Notes: generated by a model not told the origin, from the letters alone. Positions 1 through 10,529 are shown, counted from the stretch's first letter. The stretch is 64,000 nucleotides of DNA from Halocaridina rubra (GCA_037179515.1 JAXCGZ010003877.1:62001-126000), one strand, 5' to 3'. Numbers and translations are program-made.

Positions 1-214
1 AGTGTGTTTTACACTTTGAGGATTGGCGTCATAATTGACGCAATTAAATAACTGTATGTTATTATCTTGAAATTTTGGAAGATTGTCCTTTGATACTCTT
101 TACAGAGTGATTGTTCGTTGCATTGTGGATGCATAAAGAAGATCGTGGATTCTTTGATGATAAAATTGCATCAACTATTTGTTTGTTGTTTTATGTTCTA
201 TTTGCTTTCTCAAT

Positions 215-3043
215 ATGTCGGTTAAACCTGAGGCATTAAAACGCCTTCGGGAATTGGTTCAACGTGATTGTGTTCAGTGTCAAACAGAACTTGCCAAAGA
301 TGATGAGACACTTGTTGTTAATTATTTAGAAAGATGTCATCATACGCTAACAGAAAGATTTGGAAGATATGATAGGAAATATGAAGAATATATCGAGTAT
401 AAGCCCCTTAAAAGGGATTCTGAAGAGGAGGATACAGAACATGACAATCTAGCTGAAACAGTAAATAATATTAGCTTAGCTGTCCTAGAACGGATTCGTA
501 AGTTAGGAACTATGAAGAGTACTAGAGCTCCTAGTTCTGAGAGTTCAAGCCTCCCCAGTGGGCAACCCACACCTAAATTTCCTGAAGTAAAAATACCACA
601 GTTCTCTGGAAACTATGATGAATGGAACGAGTTTTGGGATACGTTTGATAGTTTAGTACATAATACTTCTATGCCAACTATGACAAAGTTTACCATCTTG
701 AGAAATGCCCTTAAAGGAGATGCAAAAGACACCATAAAGGGATATCCTGTTGCTAGTGAGAGTTATGATGAATGCATTCAACAGCTACAAGCTGTTTATG
801 CCAGCAAGAACAGAATTGTACGAAATTTAATGAGGAAATTGGTACAGTTACCAACTCCTTCTTCTAATTATTCATCACTTTTTAAGTTCAAGCAGGAAGT
901 AGAAGCCATTACTCGAAGTCTGAAAAATTATAAAGACATGGAGAACACTGATTGGGTGTTTTCAGAACTCGTGATGATGAAATTGCCAGAAGATGTTGAG
1001 AACTGGATTAGCATGAAAATAGACACAAAATACCCTACATATGAAACCCTCTTGAAGGAACTGGGAAAATATGTATATTATATAGAAGGCAACTTCACTA
1101 AAGATAACACAAAGGGAGAGACCCAAACCTCCCAGAGAGATGAGACCCAGTCCTATAAAAAGAATGTGGGTAGTTATGGTGCTACTGCAAATGTAGTAAA
1201 TAGTAAAACAGAATGTGTATTCTGTGGTTGGCAAGATCATAAGTCTGAACAGTGTAATAAAGTAGTAAGCATAAATGAACGCAGAGACAAATTGAGAAAC
1301 AATAACAAATGTCTGAGATGTACTCAGTCAGGGCATTATGCAAATGAATGTTACACTCAGTTAAAGTGTAAGAAGTGTAAGAAAAATGGTCATCATGCAG
1401 CCTTGTGTTATGAACAAGAGTCAAAATATCGTAGAAGGTTTGAAGAACCTACATTTCTGAATGAACAGTCAGGAAATGGTTCAAATTTAGATGAGTCAAA
1501 CAATGAGCAAGAACATTCTGACTCCGAAAAGGACAAGAAACATGTTGGTGTGATGACTATAAAGGCAGTACAGAGGCAAATGGTGAAGCCGAGTTTACCT
1601 TCATGTGCTCTGCCTACTGCAAGTGGAAAAATAAGCAGCTCAAAGGGAAATCTTTGGGTAAATACTAGGTTATTCTTTGATACAGGTTCCCAGTGTTCCT
1701 TTATAACTAGGGAATTAGCTGAAAGGCTTAAATTAAGCCCAGTAGATGAAATGTCTCTTGGTATTGATGCATTTCGTTCTGAGACGAAGAAAGGAAGTTT
1801 TCCTGTTGTAAATGTAGTTATCAAATTGGGGAAAAGAAGAGCCAGAGTTAAATTACTCGTAGTTGATGACATGGTAATTAGCATCCACACTCCAGGACTA
1901 GCAAAGGCTGCAAATGTGTTAAAGTCTAATGGTCACAAGTTGGCCGATGAAGATATTGATAGTGATGTACTTGACAACATTGGCATTGTTATTGGTGCCT
2001 TACATTTTAGTCAGTTTGTTAGTGGTATTAACAAGTGGGATGTCTATACTTTGATGGAAACACCAGGTGGTGTCATGTTGTATGGCCATATTCCTCGTGA
2101 TACTCAACATGGGTCCAGTAGTGTACAAAACCAACTTGTTATGCGAGTAGGAACACAGTTATTGCCTACTACAACGCAAGAGTTGATTGATGAGGCCAAA
2201 GGGCCAGTTAATAAGTTGTTGAGTGAAGAGGCCATAGAGCCTGTTAATAAGTTGTTGAGTGAAGAGGCCATAGAGCCTGTTAATAAGTTGTTGATTGAAG
2301 AGGCCATAGAGCCTGTTAATAAGCTGTTGATTGAGAAGGCCATAGAGCCTGTTAATAAGTTGTGGGAGCCAGAGAGTATTGGAGTAAAACAAGAAGTGCA
2401 TTACGAAGATAAAACTACACTTAGAAGTTTTACAGAGTACGTTCCCTTGAAGCCTATCCACACTCCTCTCCTACACAATTTTCAGAGTGCCTTTGGACAA
2501 ATGAAGTCTCTAATAGAACAGTTGGAGGAAATATTGGAGAATGTTCATGTGGGTAATTTGTTGGATGCTTGTACCAGTGAAGAGACACAGTATGATATAT
2601 GCAATACTGCAGATGTAGAGTGGGAAAAGGCCAAAATATCACTGCAAGCATTGAATTCCAACAATGCAAGACCTCAAAGGATACTGGATCAGCGACTTCC
2701 TAAAGAATCTAGATCTCCTAACGTATCAATCTTTAGTTTAATCTGGAATATAAATACAGACAAGTTGTCGTTGAAAGGTCTGAAGGCTAGAGATGAAGTG
2801 CTGACCAAACAGAAACTTCTGTCACTGGTGGGTATATTTTTGGACCCCTTAAGTCTAATATCACCCTTACTAAGAAGAGGGAAATTTCTCATTCAGAGAG
2901 CTTGGTCTGAAAAGCTCTCATGGGAATATCTGTTGTCAGAAGTATACGAAGAGGAATCATCAAATTATGAAAGATCTGAACGTCAAGCTGCCCAAAGGGT
3001 TAAAGAATTGTGGGCACGCTTAATCATTGATGATAAATTGTAG
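215..3043 (+). CDS. BEL/Pao Gag-protease polyprotein with deleted pol
   Basis: The first ATG of this frame is at 215 (942 codons); the frame is open a little upstream but without an ATG. Residues 1-330 are Gag-like. Residues about 334-398 hold three Cys/His knuckles (CVFCGWQDHKSEQC, CLRCTQSGHYANEC, CKKCKKNGHHAALC), the BEL arrangement. An aspartic protease follows with DTGSQCSF at about residue 489. A run of 12-residue repeats (EEAIEPVNKLL) lies near residues 663-718. The last 130 residues contain LSLVGIFLDPLSLISPLL, matching the conserved SLVASLFDPLGL-type segment just after RT in BEL/Pao proteins. The RT core between them is absent, yet the frame stays open to TAG at 3043. The family assignment is firm. 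Expression of the deleted product is not shown. Confidence 0.75.
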   Translation: MSVKPEALKRLRELVQRDCVQCQTELAKDDETLVVNYLERCHHTLTERFGRYDRKYEEYIEYKPLKRDSEEEDTEHDNLAETVNNISLAVLERIRKLGTMKSTRAPSSESSSLPSGQPTPKFPEVKIPQFSGNYDEWNEFWDTFDSLVHNTSMPTMTKFTILRNALKGDAKDTIKGYPVASESYDECIQQLQAVYASKNRIVRNLMRKLVQLPTPSSNYSSLFKFKQEVEAITRSLKNYKDMENTDWVFSELVMMKLPEDVENWISMKIDTKYPTYETLLKELGKYVYYIEGNFTKDNTKGETQTSQRDETQSYKKNVGSYGATANVVNSKTECVFCGWQDHKSEQCNKVVSINERRDKLRNNNKCLRCTQSGHYANECYTQLKCKKCKKNGHHAALCYEQESKYRRRFEEPTFLNEQSGNGSNLDESNNEQEHSDSEKDKKHVGVMTIKAVQRQMVKPSLPSCALPTASGKISSSKGNLWVNTRLFFDTGSQCSFITRELAERLKLSPVDEMSLGIDAFRSETKKGSFPVVNVVIKLGKRRARVKLLVVDDMVISIHTPGLAKAANVLKSNGHKLADEDIDSDVLDNIGIVIGALHFSQFVSGINKWDVYTLMETPGGVMLYGHIPRDTQHGSSSVQNQLVMRVGTQLLPTTTQELIDEAKGPVNKLLSEEAIEPVNKLLSEEAIEPVNKLLIEEAIEPVNKLLIEKAIEPVNKLWEPESIGVKQEVHYEDKTTLRSFTEYVPLKPIHTPLLHNFQSAFGQMKSLIEQLEEILENVHVGNLLDACTSEETQYDICNTADVEWEKAKISLQALNSNNARPQRILDQRLPKESRSPNVSIFSLIWNINTDKLSLKGLKARDEVLTKQKLLSLVGIFLDPLSLISPLLRRGKFLIQRAWSEKLSWEYLLSEVYEEESSNYERSERQAAQRVKELWARLIIDDKL
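2201..2368 (+). repeat. In-frame 36-bp minisatellite in BEL ORF
   Basis: Units start at 2201, 2237, 2273, 2309 and 2345 (the last is partial). Each encodes about 12 residues around EPVNKLL and keeps the frame. It lies just before the point where the RT core is missing. Confidence 0.9.
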
Positions 3044-3091
3044 TACTGATGGGGAGACCCTCCATTTTTTCCTTTTTGGAGGGGCCCAGGA

Positions 3092-4098
3092 TGTCTTGAA
3101 TATATTTCAAGACAGTTTATTTCTACGTACATTATGTAAGTGTTATTTTGCATATAGTTTCGTTTATTGTAACGTAAGTGCATGAATGTATACTTTTAGA
3201 CTTAGCATGTATACTTATTAAGTTCTATCATGTATACACGTATATTCGTATGTATAATGTGTAGTTTGTTAGGGAGGCTGGCCGTAGAAGACGTGGAGAA
3301 AGGAATGTAGGTCACTAATGGATTTTAGCCATTAACCCTTCACCTCCTTGATAACGCTTATTGCATCGCCTCGTTGAACAAAGAACTGTTGTAAGCAAGT
3401 CATAACTCAACTTAGTCCTAGTACCAAGGACCCCAACAAACTAGAGGAGTTTGTTGGACTTTCTTACAAATAATTAGTTGCCGTCGTGAGATGCTACGAG
3501 GCACTCATTTATACTGTGCTGGTTGACAGTACTTAAAGAGTAATTAGTTGCCGTCGTGAGATGCTACGAGGCACTCATTCTTACTGTGTTTGTTGACAGT
3601 GCTTATAAGTTTATAATTTGTTGTTCTCGTGGGGCATTACGAGACACTCAAGTAGAAGAACGTGATAGAGATCTGTGGATCAGAAGATACGTTTTTGATT
3701 CGGAGTCCCGTGATTGCTGACGACATCAGGGTTGTCCGGACAGATGAGTACAGATACATTGTATTTCTAACAATATTTATAACTACGTGTGAGGGACAGA
3801 ATGAGCTCATTTAATTGAACACTCGTAGGTAGAATGTATGTTAGAAAATGTATTATTCTGTATGAGGAAGTTTTAATTTAAGGTGAGGAGAGTTTATTTA
3901 AATATTCACATATCAACAGTTCATAAACCCCCTTATAAAATATTTGCATGTATGTCTATGCATGTAATATTAATTATATTTATTGGTAGAGGATTTAATT
4001 TTGAGATCGTGGTAGGCCTCTACTGAAGCCGTGTCAGGATTTCCGAATTTAGGGGGTTATAAGATCGAAGGGTAAATAACACACAGGAAATCCTCCAC
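3092..4098 (+). repeat. Candidate 3' LTR of the BEL element
   Basis: The segment starts with TGTCTTGAA, whose reverse complement TTCAAGACA lies at 3106-3114, giving a short palindrome directly after a purine-rich tract. That is where a 3' LTR should begin. No matching 5' LTR is in the window, so the right edge is not proved; it is set by the start of Gmr1-like LTR sequence. No coding sequence was seen here. Confidence 0.4.
3471..3655 (+). repeat. 70-bp tandem repeat in the BEL 3' region
   Basis: Two close copies start at 3471 and 3541, each with TTGCCGTCGTGAGATGCTAC. A third, diverged copy (TTGTTCTCGTGGGGCATTAC) lies near 3619. The period is 70 bp. Confidence 0.85.
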
Positions 4099-4450
4099 AG
4101 GAGAGACAGTATTTTTAGGTGCAACAAGTGGAAGCAAATAAAATAAAACGAGAATAAAAATGAAAAGTTAGGTTACTGGTAAACAATCTCCAGGGTTTTC
4201 TTGGCTCGTAGCAGACGGAAAATAGGAGCAGCCTTTATATCGGGACTATACTTCTACACGTACAAGAAGAGTAAATAAGGTATATTTAAAATTAGCTATA
4301 AGCTAATATATAAATTGCAAATAATCATAATCTGAAAAAGTCAAGAAGTGGGAATTAATTTTTTAGTTAGAAAATAACAGTTAAGTTACTAAATTAATTA
4401 ATACGGCATCTAACAGCCTCTGGTGACTTTGAGCAAAACACTCTGTCACA
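4099..4450 (-). repeat. Truncated LTR of Gmr1-like element, copy 1
   Basis: It matches the right part of the complete LTRs at 32835-34851 and 48772-50844, including the CTGTCACA end at 4450. About 1.65 kb of the LTR is missing on its left. Confidence 0.8.
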
Positions 4451-5085
4451 AAGGCCCTTTCTAGAGAATATTGATTTAGCAAAATTCTACTACAAAAGGC
4501 AAAAAATGAACAGAGGAAGTTACGGTGACTTCAGTGTTATTATGAGGGATGAGATATCCTTTTCATGGAAAAGAACAAATGAACAATAATAATGGGATCC
4601 ACCACTGGAACATATCATACTATTAGGAAAAGTAAACAAGTCTTGTAAACAAAACATTAAATGACATGCAAAACATGAAAGAAATGTGATCAAATTCAAA
4701 TTTCAAGAAAATTAAATCACAATTAGATATCAGTGAATATCAATATTTAAGTTTATGAATGCTTCACATGCAAGAAGGCAATAATATAATATAAAAAAAA
4801 ATATACAGTATGCGCAAATTAAAAATTTGAACCACGTCGTCATTAACATTGGCGACTGGATTTAAAAGTTTCAGCTATTCAACACTAAACTAAAATGTTT
4901 CCGCCATGTTCTGGCTTTCAAAGTCCCACAAAGGGAAATATAAAACTACGATCAAAAAATTATTCTTCATCTTTTTCGTCTTCCATTAGCAATAACGTTT
5001 GTACGCTAAAAATAAACAAGTACAGTACAGTATTAAAGACATAAAAGATAAACAAAAAATAAACAACACATTAGAGAAGTAATCT

Positions 5086-8000
5086 TTACTGACTAGTCAA
5101 ATTTAGGCTAACAGCACCAGCTTCCTCACATGAGCGTAACGACCGTCGACTCAGTAGATCAGCAAGGTCATAGTCCTTGCCATGAACATGTTGGGCAGTG
5201 AAGTTGAAAAGATTCATGTAAAGTGCCCACCTTTTCAGGAGAGGATTTAGCTTGTCTGCAGTCTGTAAATATAGGAGAGGTCGGTGGTCAGTTCTCAGTG
5301 TAAAATGTTGGCCATACAGATGGACTTCAAATTTCTTTATGGCCCAATATGCAGCTAGAGCTTCCTTCTCCAAAGTGGAGTAATTTCGCTCTGCAGGGCG
5401 AAACCTGCTGCTTGCATATCGCACTGGAGCTACTTCTGCTGAGTTGTCTGATCGGGCTTGCAAGAGCACGGCACCCAGGCCTTCGTCTGAGGCGTCGGTC
5501 TGCAAGATAAATGGAAAATCAGGGTTTACCAGTTGTAATACTGGCTCATCAGCCAATGCTTCTTGGAGCTTCAAAAATGCTCTCTCCGCTTCATCGGTCC
5601 ATTGGACAGGGGAGGATTTACTTTGCTTCGAGGAGGTTATTTGCTGCAAATGGGCAGCGATAGTATTAAAGTGTGGAATGAACCGTTGGTAGTAGCCGAC
5701 ACTACCCAGGAATGACCTGAGTTGAGTGACAGTAGCAGGTTTCTCCATATAATTAATAGCTTGTACTCTGTCAGGTAAAGGGGACATAACTACTTCTCCA
5801 ACCACGTGGCCGAGATACTGCAATTGTGTGAAACCAATCTCATATTTGGAAGGCTTTAAATGAAGTCCATGCTGGTTCAGACGAGTGAGAACTCTGCGGA
5901 GGGTCTCGAGGTGCGATGACCAATCCTGAGAATGCACCAGGATGTCGTCTATAAAGCATGAAACATTGTCAAGATCCTGTAGCACTATCCTCATGAGTCT
6001 GCTGAAGCAGCCAGGGGCATTTACAATACCAAAAGGCATGACCCTGAACTGGTATAGACCATATCTTGTGGAAAAGGCTGTAAGAGGCTTGGTAGTCTCG
6101 CTCAACGGGACTTGCCAAAATCCACTGGCCAAATCCAACTTGGACAGGTAACGGGCTTGGGAAAGCAACGAGAAAATATGCTCGGCGTCAGCAATGGGCT
6201 CTCCATCAAAGATGGTACGGGAGTTAAGCTTACGACAGTCAAGGCAGAACCTGTGACTGCCATCTCGCTTATGCACTGCCAGTAACGGCGAACACCAAGG
6301 CGAAATGCTCTTTTCAACTATTCCGAGGCGGACCCAAGTGTCAAGATCTTCCTTCAGCCGTAAGGACAGCTGGTGGGGAAAACCATAGGAATGCTGAAAT
6401 GGCTCTGGGTCAGTCAATCTGACATGATGCTCAAGGGTAGTGGTAATGCCTGGGAGGTCGTTGAAGACGTTCTCATAGTCCTCTAATAGCTTGTTCAGCT
6501 GTTCCCATTGACTCGGTTGCAGTCTGGAGTTAATAATGCAATTACTCACACTTTCTTTTCGGTGTGTGGGAATGGCAGGATCCTTACCATCATCAAAAGC
6601 TAAGCTTATGTCTTCAATTGCAAGGGCAGTGGCTGCGGCCAGTGGGGCTTCTTCCGAAAAACTCCACTCCAGTAAGTCTGTCTCCACTGCAAGGGTGGAG
6701 TATTCCAATATAGGAAGTAAGGGGTGGCTATAATGGAGCACCTGTGTTGCAGCAGCCTCGGAGGTTCTGTTGATGCTGGGGGCATCAATAGGGGTTGCTG
6801 AGAGTGCCAGCGCGGGATCCCTGTGGGCCTCCGGGTCCTCACAATAAAGCTTCAGCTGGTTAATATGGTATTTCCGGTTATTGACATCAACATTTAGCAC
6901 ATAATTGTCAGGGGTCACCCGGTGTACCACAGTGTACGGTCCTTTCCAGCATAGCATTAGCTTGCGGGTATCTGTTGGAAGAAGTAACAGAGCTCGATCT
7001 CCGGGTGTCAGGGCACAACGCCGCGCACGCTTATCAAAGAGGAGCTTGGCAGTCTGCTGGTGACCCTTAATGGCTAATTGTGCAGTTTTCCAAGCCTTTT
7101 TGAAGTGAGACGAAAACTTCAAAATATACTCATGAACGTCCCTATCGTCATCTTCGATGGTAGGTGAATCCCAACATTCTGCCAAGAATTCTACTGGACC
7201 TCTGACCTTATGACCATAAATCAGCTCGAAAGGCGAGTATCCAGTTGTGTCGTGGGGCGTGTCTCTGAAGGAGAAAAGTGGAGCAGGGACGTACTTGTCC
7301 CACTGCCTAGGTATATCTATCACTAGCTTGCGCAAACATCGCTTCAATGTCCCATTACAGCGTTCGCATGCTCCATTTGATTGGGCATGATAGACACTCA
7401 TACGAATATGCTTCATTTCTAAAAGGTTACAGAAAGCCTCAAAGTGCCTACTTGTAAACTGACTTCCATTGTCAGAAGTGACCTGCTCAGGAAAGCCAAC
7501 CCTGGAGCAGATTTCAAATAGGGCATGAGCGACGGCTTCAGTTGTGATAGAAAACAGTGGCACTGCATCTGGGTACCTTGTTGCCAGGTCAACATATACC
7601 AGGAGGAACTGTTTCCCCGTGGACGAAGCTGGATTAATAGGACCTAATATGTCAATAGCGACCTTGGAAAATGGCTCCATTGAGAGCTTAGTTATCCCCA
7701 TGGGAACTTTCAGTACCGGTGCCGTTGAGGTGGATTGACAGACAGGGCAGGAGCCTACATATCTGTCTACCTCGGTGTACATGTTTGGCCATGCAAAAGC
7801 CTTCTGAAGGACGTGCCGAGTTTTTGCTTTGCCTCTATGTCCACTCAGAGGTAAATGGTGTGCCACATACATAGCCTGGCGGCGCAATGAAGCGGGCACC
7901 ACCAACTGTTTAAAGGTGTGGCCATCTTTAGTCACATGCCTACGAAGTACTCCATCTTCAAAGACGTAAGTGATCGGGCCTCCTCCTCTCACCGTGAAGG

Positions 8001-8547
8001 TCCTTCTCTCGGTGGCCTGCTGCATCCAGCGTTTGAGGCTGGGGCAGGACTTCAATGGCTCGAGAGGTGCATCATCTGGTAAAGGAGGGGTAAACTCTCC
8101 GTGTTCCACATTGCGTTTACTAACTGCGGCAAACTCAACGGAGTCAGTCGGAGAATCGTCCATATTCTTGGCATCGAGGCCAGGAGTTGCTGCTGAAATG
8201 GCTTCATGTGACTTCCCCCGAGGGAAGTTATAACGAGAAATGTCCTTATGGTAGAGGTCGGCCTGGAAAGTAGGAACTAGGTTCAGTGCACGACCCATCA
8301 AGACAGGGTACATAAGCTCAATCATTGCCACAGCTGGGGCTTTTCCCTTGTAGTATTTGCAATCCAGGTTAATGACACAGCTGCGTCGTATTTGGGGTGT
8401 TCCTTCAGCAACCCGCACACGAACGACTTCGCCGGTATAATCTTCATCCCTGACGAATCTCTCGTCAACAAATATGCCATTGGCCCCTGTGTCGAGGGCT
8501 ATCTCAACTTCCACACCATTTATAGTTCCTAGACATATTGGGATCAC
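5086..8547 (-). CDS. Gmr1-like Pol: protease-integrase-RT-RNase H
   Basis: Open for 1153 codons. The frame has no ATG at its right edge because the 5' part is cut off by the LINE junction, so this is a C-terminal polyprotein. Protease: ALDTGANG at residues 17-24. Integrase: zinc-binding H230/H231, H237, C267 and C270, then catalytic D299 (VAIDILGP), D359 (TSDNGSQF) and E395 (SNGACER), with a GPY-type segment (WKGPYTVV) near 534. RT follows: LDLASGFWQVPL near 804, FRVMPFG near 834 and FIDD at 866-869. RNase H: LQTDASDEG near 1015, EKEAL, and LRTDHRPLLYL. Integrase therefore lies before RT, the reverse of ordinary Gypsy and like Gmr1. No stop or frameshift interrupts it. Compared with copy 2 it lacks ten codons between protease and integrase. 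Confidence 0.9.
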   Translation of the reverse strand: MIPICLGTINGVEVEIALDTGANGIFVDERFVRDEDYTGEVVRVRVAEGTPQIRRSCVINLDCKYYKGKAPAVAMIELMYPVLMGRALNLVPTFQADLYHKDISRYNFPRGKSHEAISAATPGLDAKNMDDSPTDSVEFAAVSKRNVEHGEFTPPLPDDAPLEPLKSCPSLKRWMQQATERRTFTVRGGGPITYVFEDGVLRRHVTKDGHTFKQLVVPASLRRQAMYVAHHLPLSGHRGKAKTRHVLQKAFAWPNMYTEVDRYVGSCPVCQSTSTAPVLKVPMGITKLSMEPFSKVAIDILGPINPASSTGKQFLLVYVDLATRYPDAVPLFSITTEAVAHALFEICSRVGFPEQVTSDNGSQFTSRHFEAFCNLLEMKHIRMSVYHAQSNGACERCNGTLKRCLRKLVIDIPRQWDKYVPAPLFSFRDTPHDTTGYSPFELIYGHKVRGPVEFLAECWDSPTIEDDDRDVHEYILKFSSHFKKAWKTAQLAIKGHQQTAKLLFDKRARRCALTPGDRALLLLPTDTRKLMLCWKGPYTVVHRVTPDNYVLNVDVNNRKYHINQLKLYCEDPEAHRDPALALSATPIDAPSINRTSEAAATQVLHYSHPLLPILEYSTLAVETDLLEWSFSEEAPLAAATALAIEDISLAFDDGKDPAIPTHRKESVSNCIINSRLQPSQWEQLNKLLEDYENVFNDLPGITTTLEHHVRLTDPEPFQHSYGFPHQLSLRLKEDLDTWVRLGIVEKSISPWCSPLLAVHKRDGSHRFCLDCRKLNSRTIFDGEPIADAEHIFSLLSQARYLSKLDLASGFWQVPLSETTKPLTAFSTRYGLYQFRVMPFGIVNAPGCFSRLMRIVLQDLDNVSCFIDDILVHSQDWSSHLETLRRVLTRLNQHGLHLKPSKYEIGFTQLQYLGHVVGEVVMSPLPDRVQAINYMEKPATVTQLRSFLGSVGYYQRFIPHFNTIAAHLQQITSSKQSKSSPVQWTDEAERAFLKLQEALADEPVLQLVNPDFPFILQTDASDEGLGAVLLQARSDNSAEVAPVRYASSRFRPAERNYSTLEKEALAAYWAIKKFEVHLYGQHFTLRTDHRPLLYLQTADKLNPLLKRWALYMNLFNFTAQHVHGKDYDLADLLSRRSLRSCEEAGAVSLNLTSQ

Positions 8548-8560
8548 CTGCGGATTACCC

Positions 8561-9971
8561 CAAATGTGATACCTATCTTCAAAAAGGGAAGGAGGGATAC
8601 GGCTCTGAACTATAGACCAGTTTCCTTGACCAGCATAGTTTGCAAAGTTATGGAGAAACTACTAAGGAAACATATCTCTCTTCACTTGGAATCCTTCAAC
8701 TTTTTGTCAGTGAGGCAACATGGCTTCAGAGAAGGTAGAGCAACAGTAACAAACTTATTAGAATTTTATGATGAGGTAAGCCAAATCTTACAAGAAAGAG
8801 AGGGCTGGGCAGATTGCATATTCCTAGACTTCCAGAAAGCGTTTGACACTGTTCCACATGGGAGACTTATTAGGAAGCTGCAATCAATGGCTAGAATAGG
8901 TGGAAATGTTTTGGAATGGATAAAAACTTACTTAGAAGGAAGGGAACAGAGGGTTAGAGTAAGACACTCAGTGTATGAATGGAGAAGAGTTAGTAGTGGA
9001 GTTCCACAGGGTTCAGTTTTAGGGCCACTTTTGTTCCTTGTATATGTAAATGACCTAGCAGAGTCTGTAAATTCATTCATGAATATGTTTGCAGATGATG
9101 CAAAGATTGTGAAGAAAGTAAAAAACGAGACCAATGGTAGAGAACTTCAGGAGGATCTAAATAATCTGCATGAGTGGTCAGAAAAGTGGCTAATGAAATT
9201 CAATACTTCAAAATGTAAGGTAATGAGAATGGGTACAAGTGCAAGAAGGCCCAAGCTTGACTACTCGGTGGCTGGAGTACAACTTCAAGAGACAGAAAAT
9301 GAGAGAGATCTAGGAGTAAACATACTGGCAAATTTGCCTCCAGAAATACATATAAATGGCATAGTAAGGGCAGCATATGCATTCTTATCAAATGTAAGGG
9401 TAGCCTTCAGGCACATGGACAAGGAAATGTTCAGAAATATTTATGTAACCTATTTGAGGCCAAAACTGGAATATGCAACCCCCTTTTGGAATCCGCACTT
9501 GAAAAAGCACATAGCTAAGCTTGAAAAAGTTCAAAGACATGCCACGAAACTGGTGCCAGAAATACGCAATCTCAGTTATGATGAGAGGCTGAGGGAATTA
9601 GACTTACCATCACTCGAAGCTAGAAGAGTGAGGGGGGATATGGTTACAGTCTTTAAATTCCTTCATGGTTATGATAGAGTGGATAGGGATCGATATTTTG
9701 ATATGGCTGGCTCTAGAACTAGAGGTCATAGTTTGAAGCTTGGTAAGAAAACTTCTTTGCAGGATGTAAGGAAATACTTTGTCAGTGTAAGAGTAGTTGA
9801 TAATTGGAATTGGCTAAGCGAGGAGGTAGTTAATGCTATCTCAATCCATAGTTTTAAGGACAGGTATGATAAGCATCACTAAGTCTAAAATGGAACCGAT
9901 CAGGAGACGGGAAGATACGAGCTTTGGGCTCTTTCCCGTAAACACAATTAGGTAATCACAATTAGGTAATT
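8561..9971 (+). mobile_element. CR1-like LINE, 5'-truncated, forward piece
   Basis: Nearly identical to 58624-60035. It begins inside the RT domain at the Gypsy junction and ends with two copies of a 14-bp unit (ACAATTAGGTAATC type) instead of poly(A), as in CR1/L2-group LINEs. An inverted piece of the same family follows immediately. Confidence 0.88.
8566..9882 (+). pseudogene. CR1-like LINE ORF2, RT and C-terminal part
   Basis: 438 codons open to TAA. RT motifs: DFQKAFDTVPH, SGVPQGSVLGPLLFLVYVND and the catalytic FADD in MFADDAKIV. The C-terminal region contains NLSYDERLRELDLPSLEARR, typical of the CR1/L2 group. The endonuclease and the first part of RT are missing, and the start shown is only where the frame opens, so this is a 5'-truncated fragment. 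It stays open because it is young. Confidence 0.85.
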
Positions 9972-10106
9972 ACATGTTGGTGTAGGAAATTCCCTTGTAT
10001 GCAATCTAGGAATCTTGCCCCGAATGAGTCCTCACCACTGTGTGGGTCAAGATTTATCCAATCTATCTCTTTATGATTAAAGTCTCCCATAATCAAAATC
10101 CTAAAT

Positions 10107-10526
10107 TTATTTTTCTCGTGCCATGTTAACAACTGAGTTTATGACTTCAATAGTACCTATATGACTTTCCTCATAAATTTCAAGCCTATTTTGGTTCCTT
10201 AGTGGGTTGTATACAACAGTTATTATAATGCTCTCTGACCCAGTATTTATGCGAGCAACAAGAAATTCCTTGAACTCACTTTCTATAGCCAAGTTTATTT
10301 CTTCAACTTGAATCCTTTCACTTATGAGCAGTGCTATCCCTCCACCAGTCCTCTCAGATCTTTCAACCCTTAGTATTCTGAAACCCTTAGGAAAAACTGT
10401 GACACTGTTTATGTCCTCACTCAACTTAGTCTCTGTAATTGCTACTATATCTGCCTTACTGTTGTGAATCCTATCTTTTAATTCTACTGCCTTACCAGCT
10501 AATCCATCAGCATTTGTGTATAACAA
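10107..10526 (-). pseudogene. CR1-like LINE ORF2, endonuclease N-terminal part
   Basis: The fragment starts LYTNADGLAGK, holds the endonuclease motif ITETKLSED and continues to ITVVYNPLRN, matching the N-terminal half of an apurinic-type LINE endonuclease. From SERIQVEEINLAIE on it overlaps the ORF at 57300-59945. The frame has no ATG and breaks near 10107; matching antisense sequence with GDFNH continues to about 9970. Family identification is firm, function is lost. Confidence 0.8.
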
Positions 10527-10529
10527 TCT

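Larger units (their letters stand above)
1..4098 (+). mobile_element. BEL/Pao LTR retrotransposon, internally deleted
   Basis: A BEL/Pao element on the plus strand. One long ORF (215-3043) carries Gag, three zinc knuckles and a protease, and ends with the segment that follows RT in BEL/Pao polyproteins. A purine-rich tract (about 3075-3090) precedes a candidate LTR start at 3092. The upstream LTR lies outside the window or is not recognisable in the first 200 bases. The right limit is where Gmr1-like LTR sequence begins near 4099. With RT core, RNase H and integrase missing, the copy could move only with enzymes supplied by a complete relative. Confidence 0.75.
4099..8560 (-). mobile_element. 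Gmr1-like Ty3/Gypsy element, copy 1
   Basis: Minus-strand LTR element. Read on its own strand it holds protease, integrase, RT and RNase H in one ORF, then a 635-bp 3' untranslated stretch, a purine-rich tract (4451-4464 complement, AGAAAGGGCC) and a 3' LTR remnant (4099-4450). Gag and the 5' LTR are lost: at about 8560 the sequence switches to a CR1-like LINE. The fuller second copy is at 48772-57316. Confidence 0.85.

Noticed and set aside
179..214. Extension of the BEL ORF upstream of the ATG at 215
   Set aside because: The upstream start is TTG; the first ATG in frame is at 215, so I used that.
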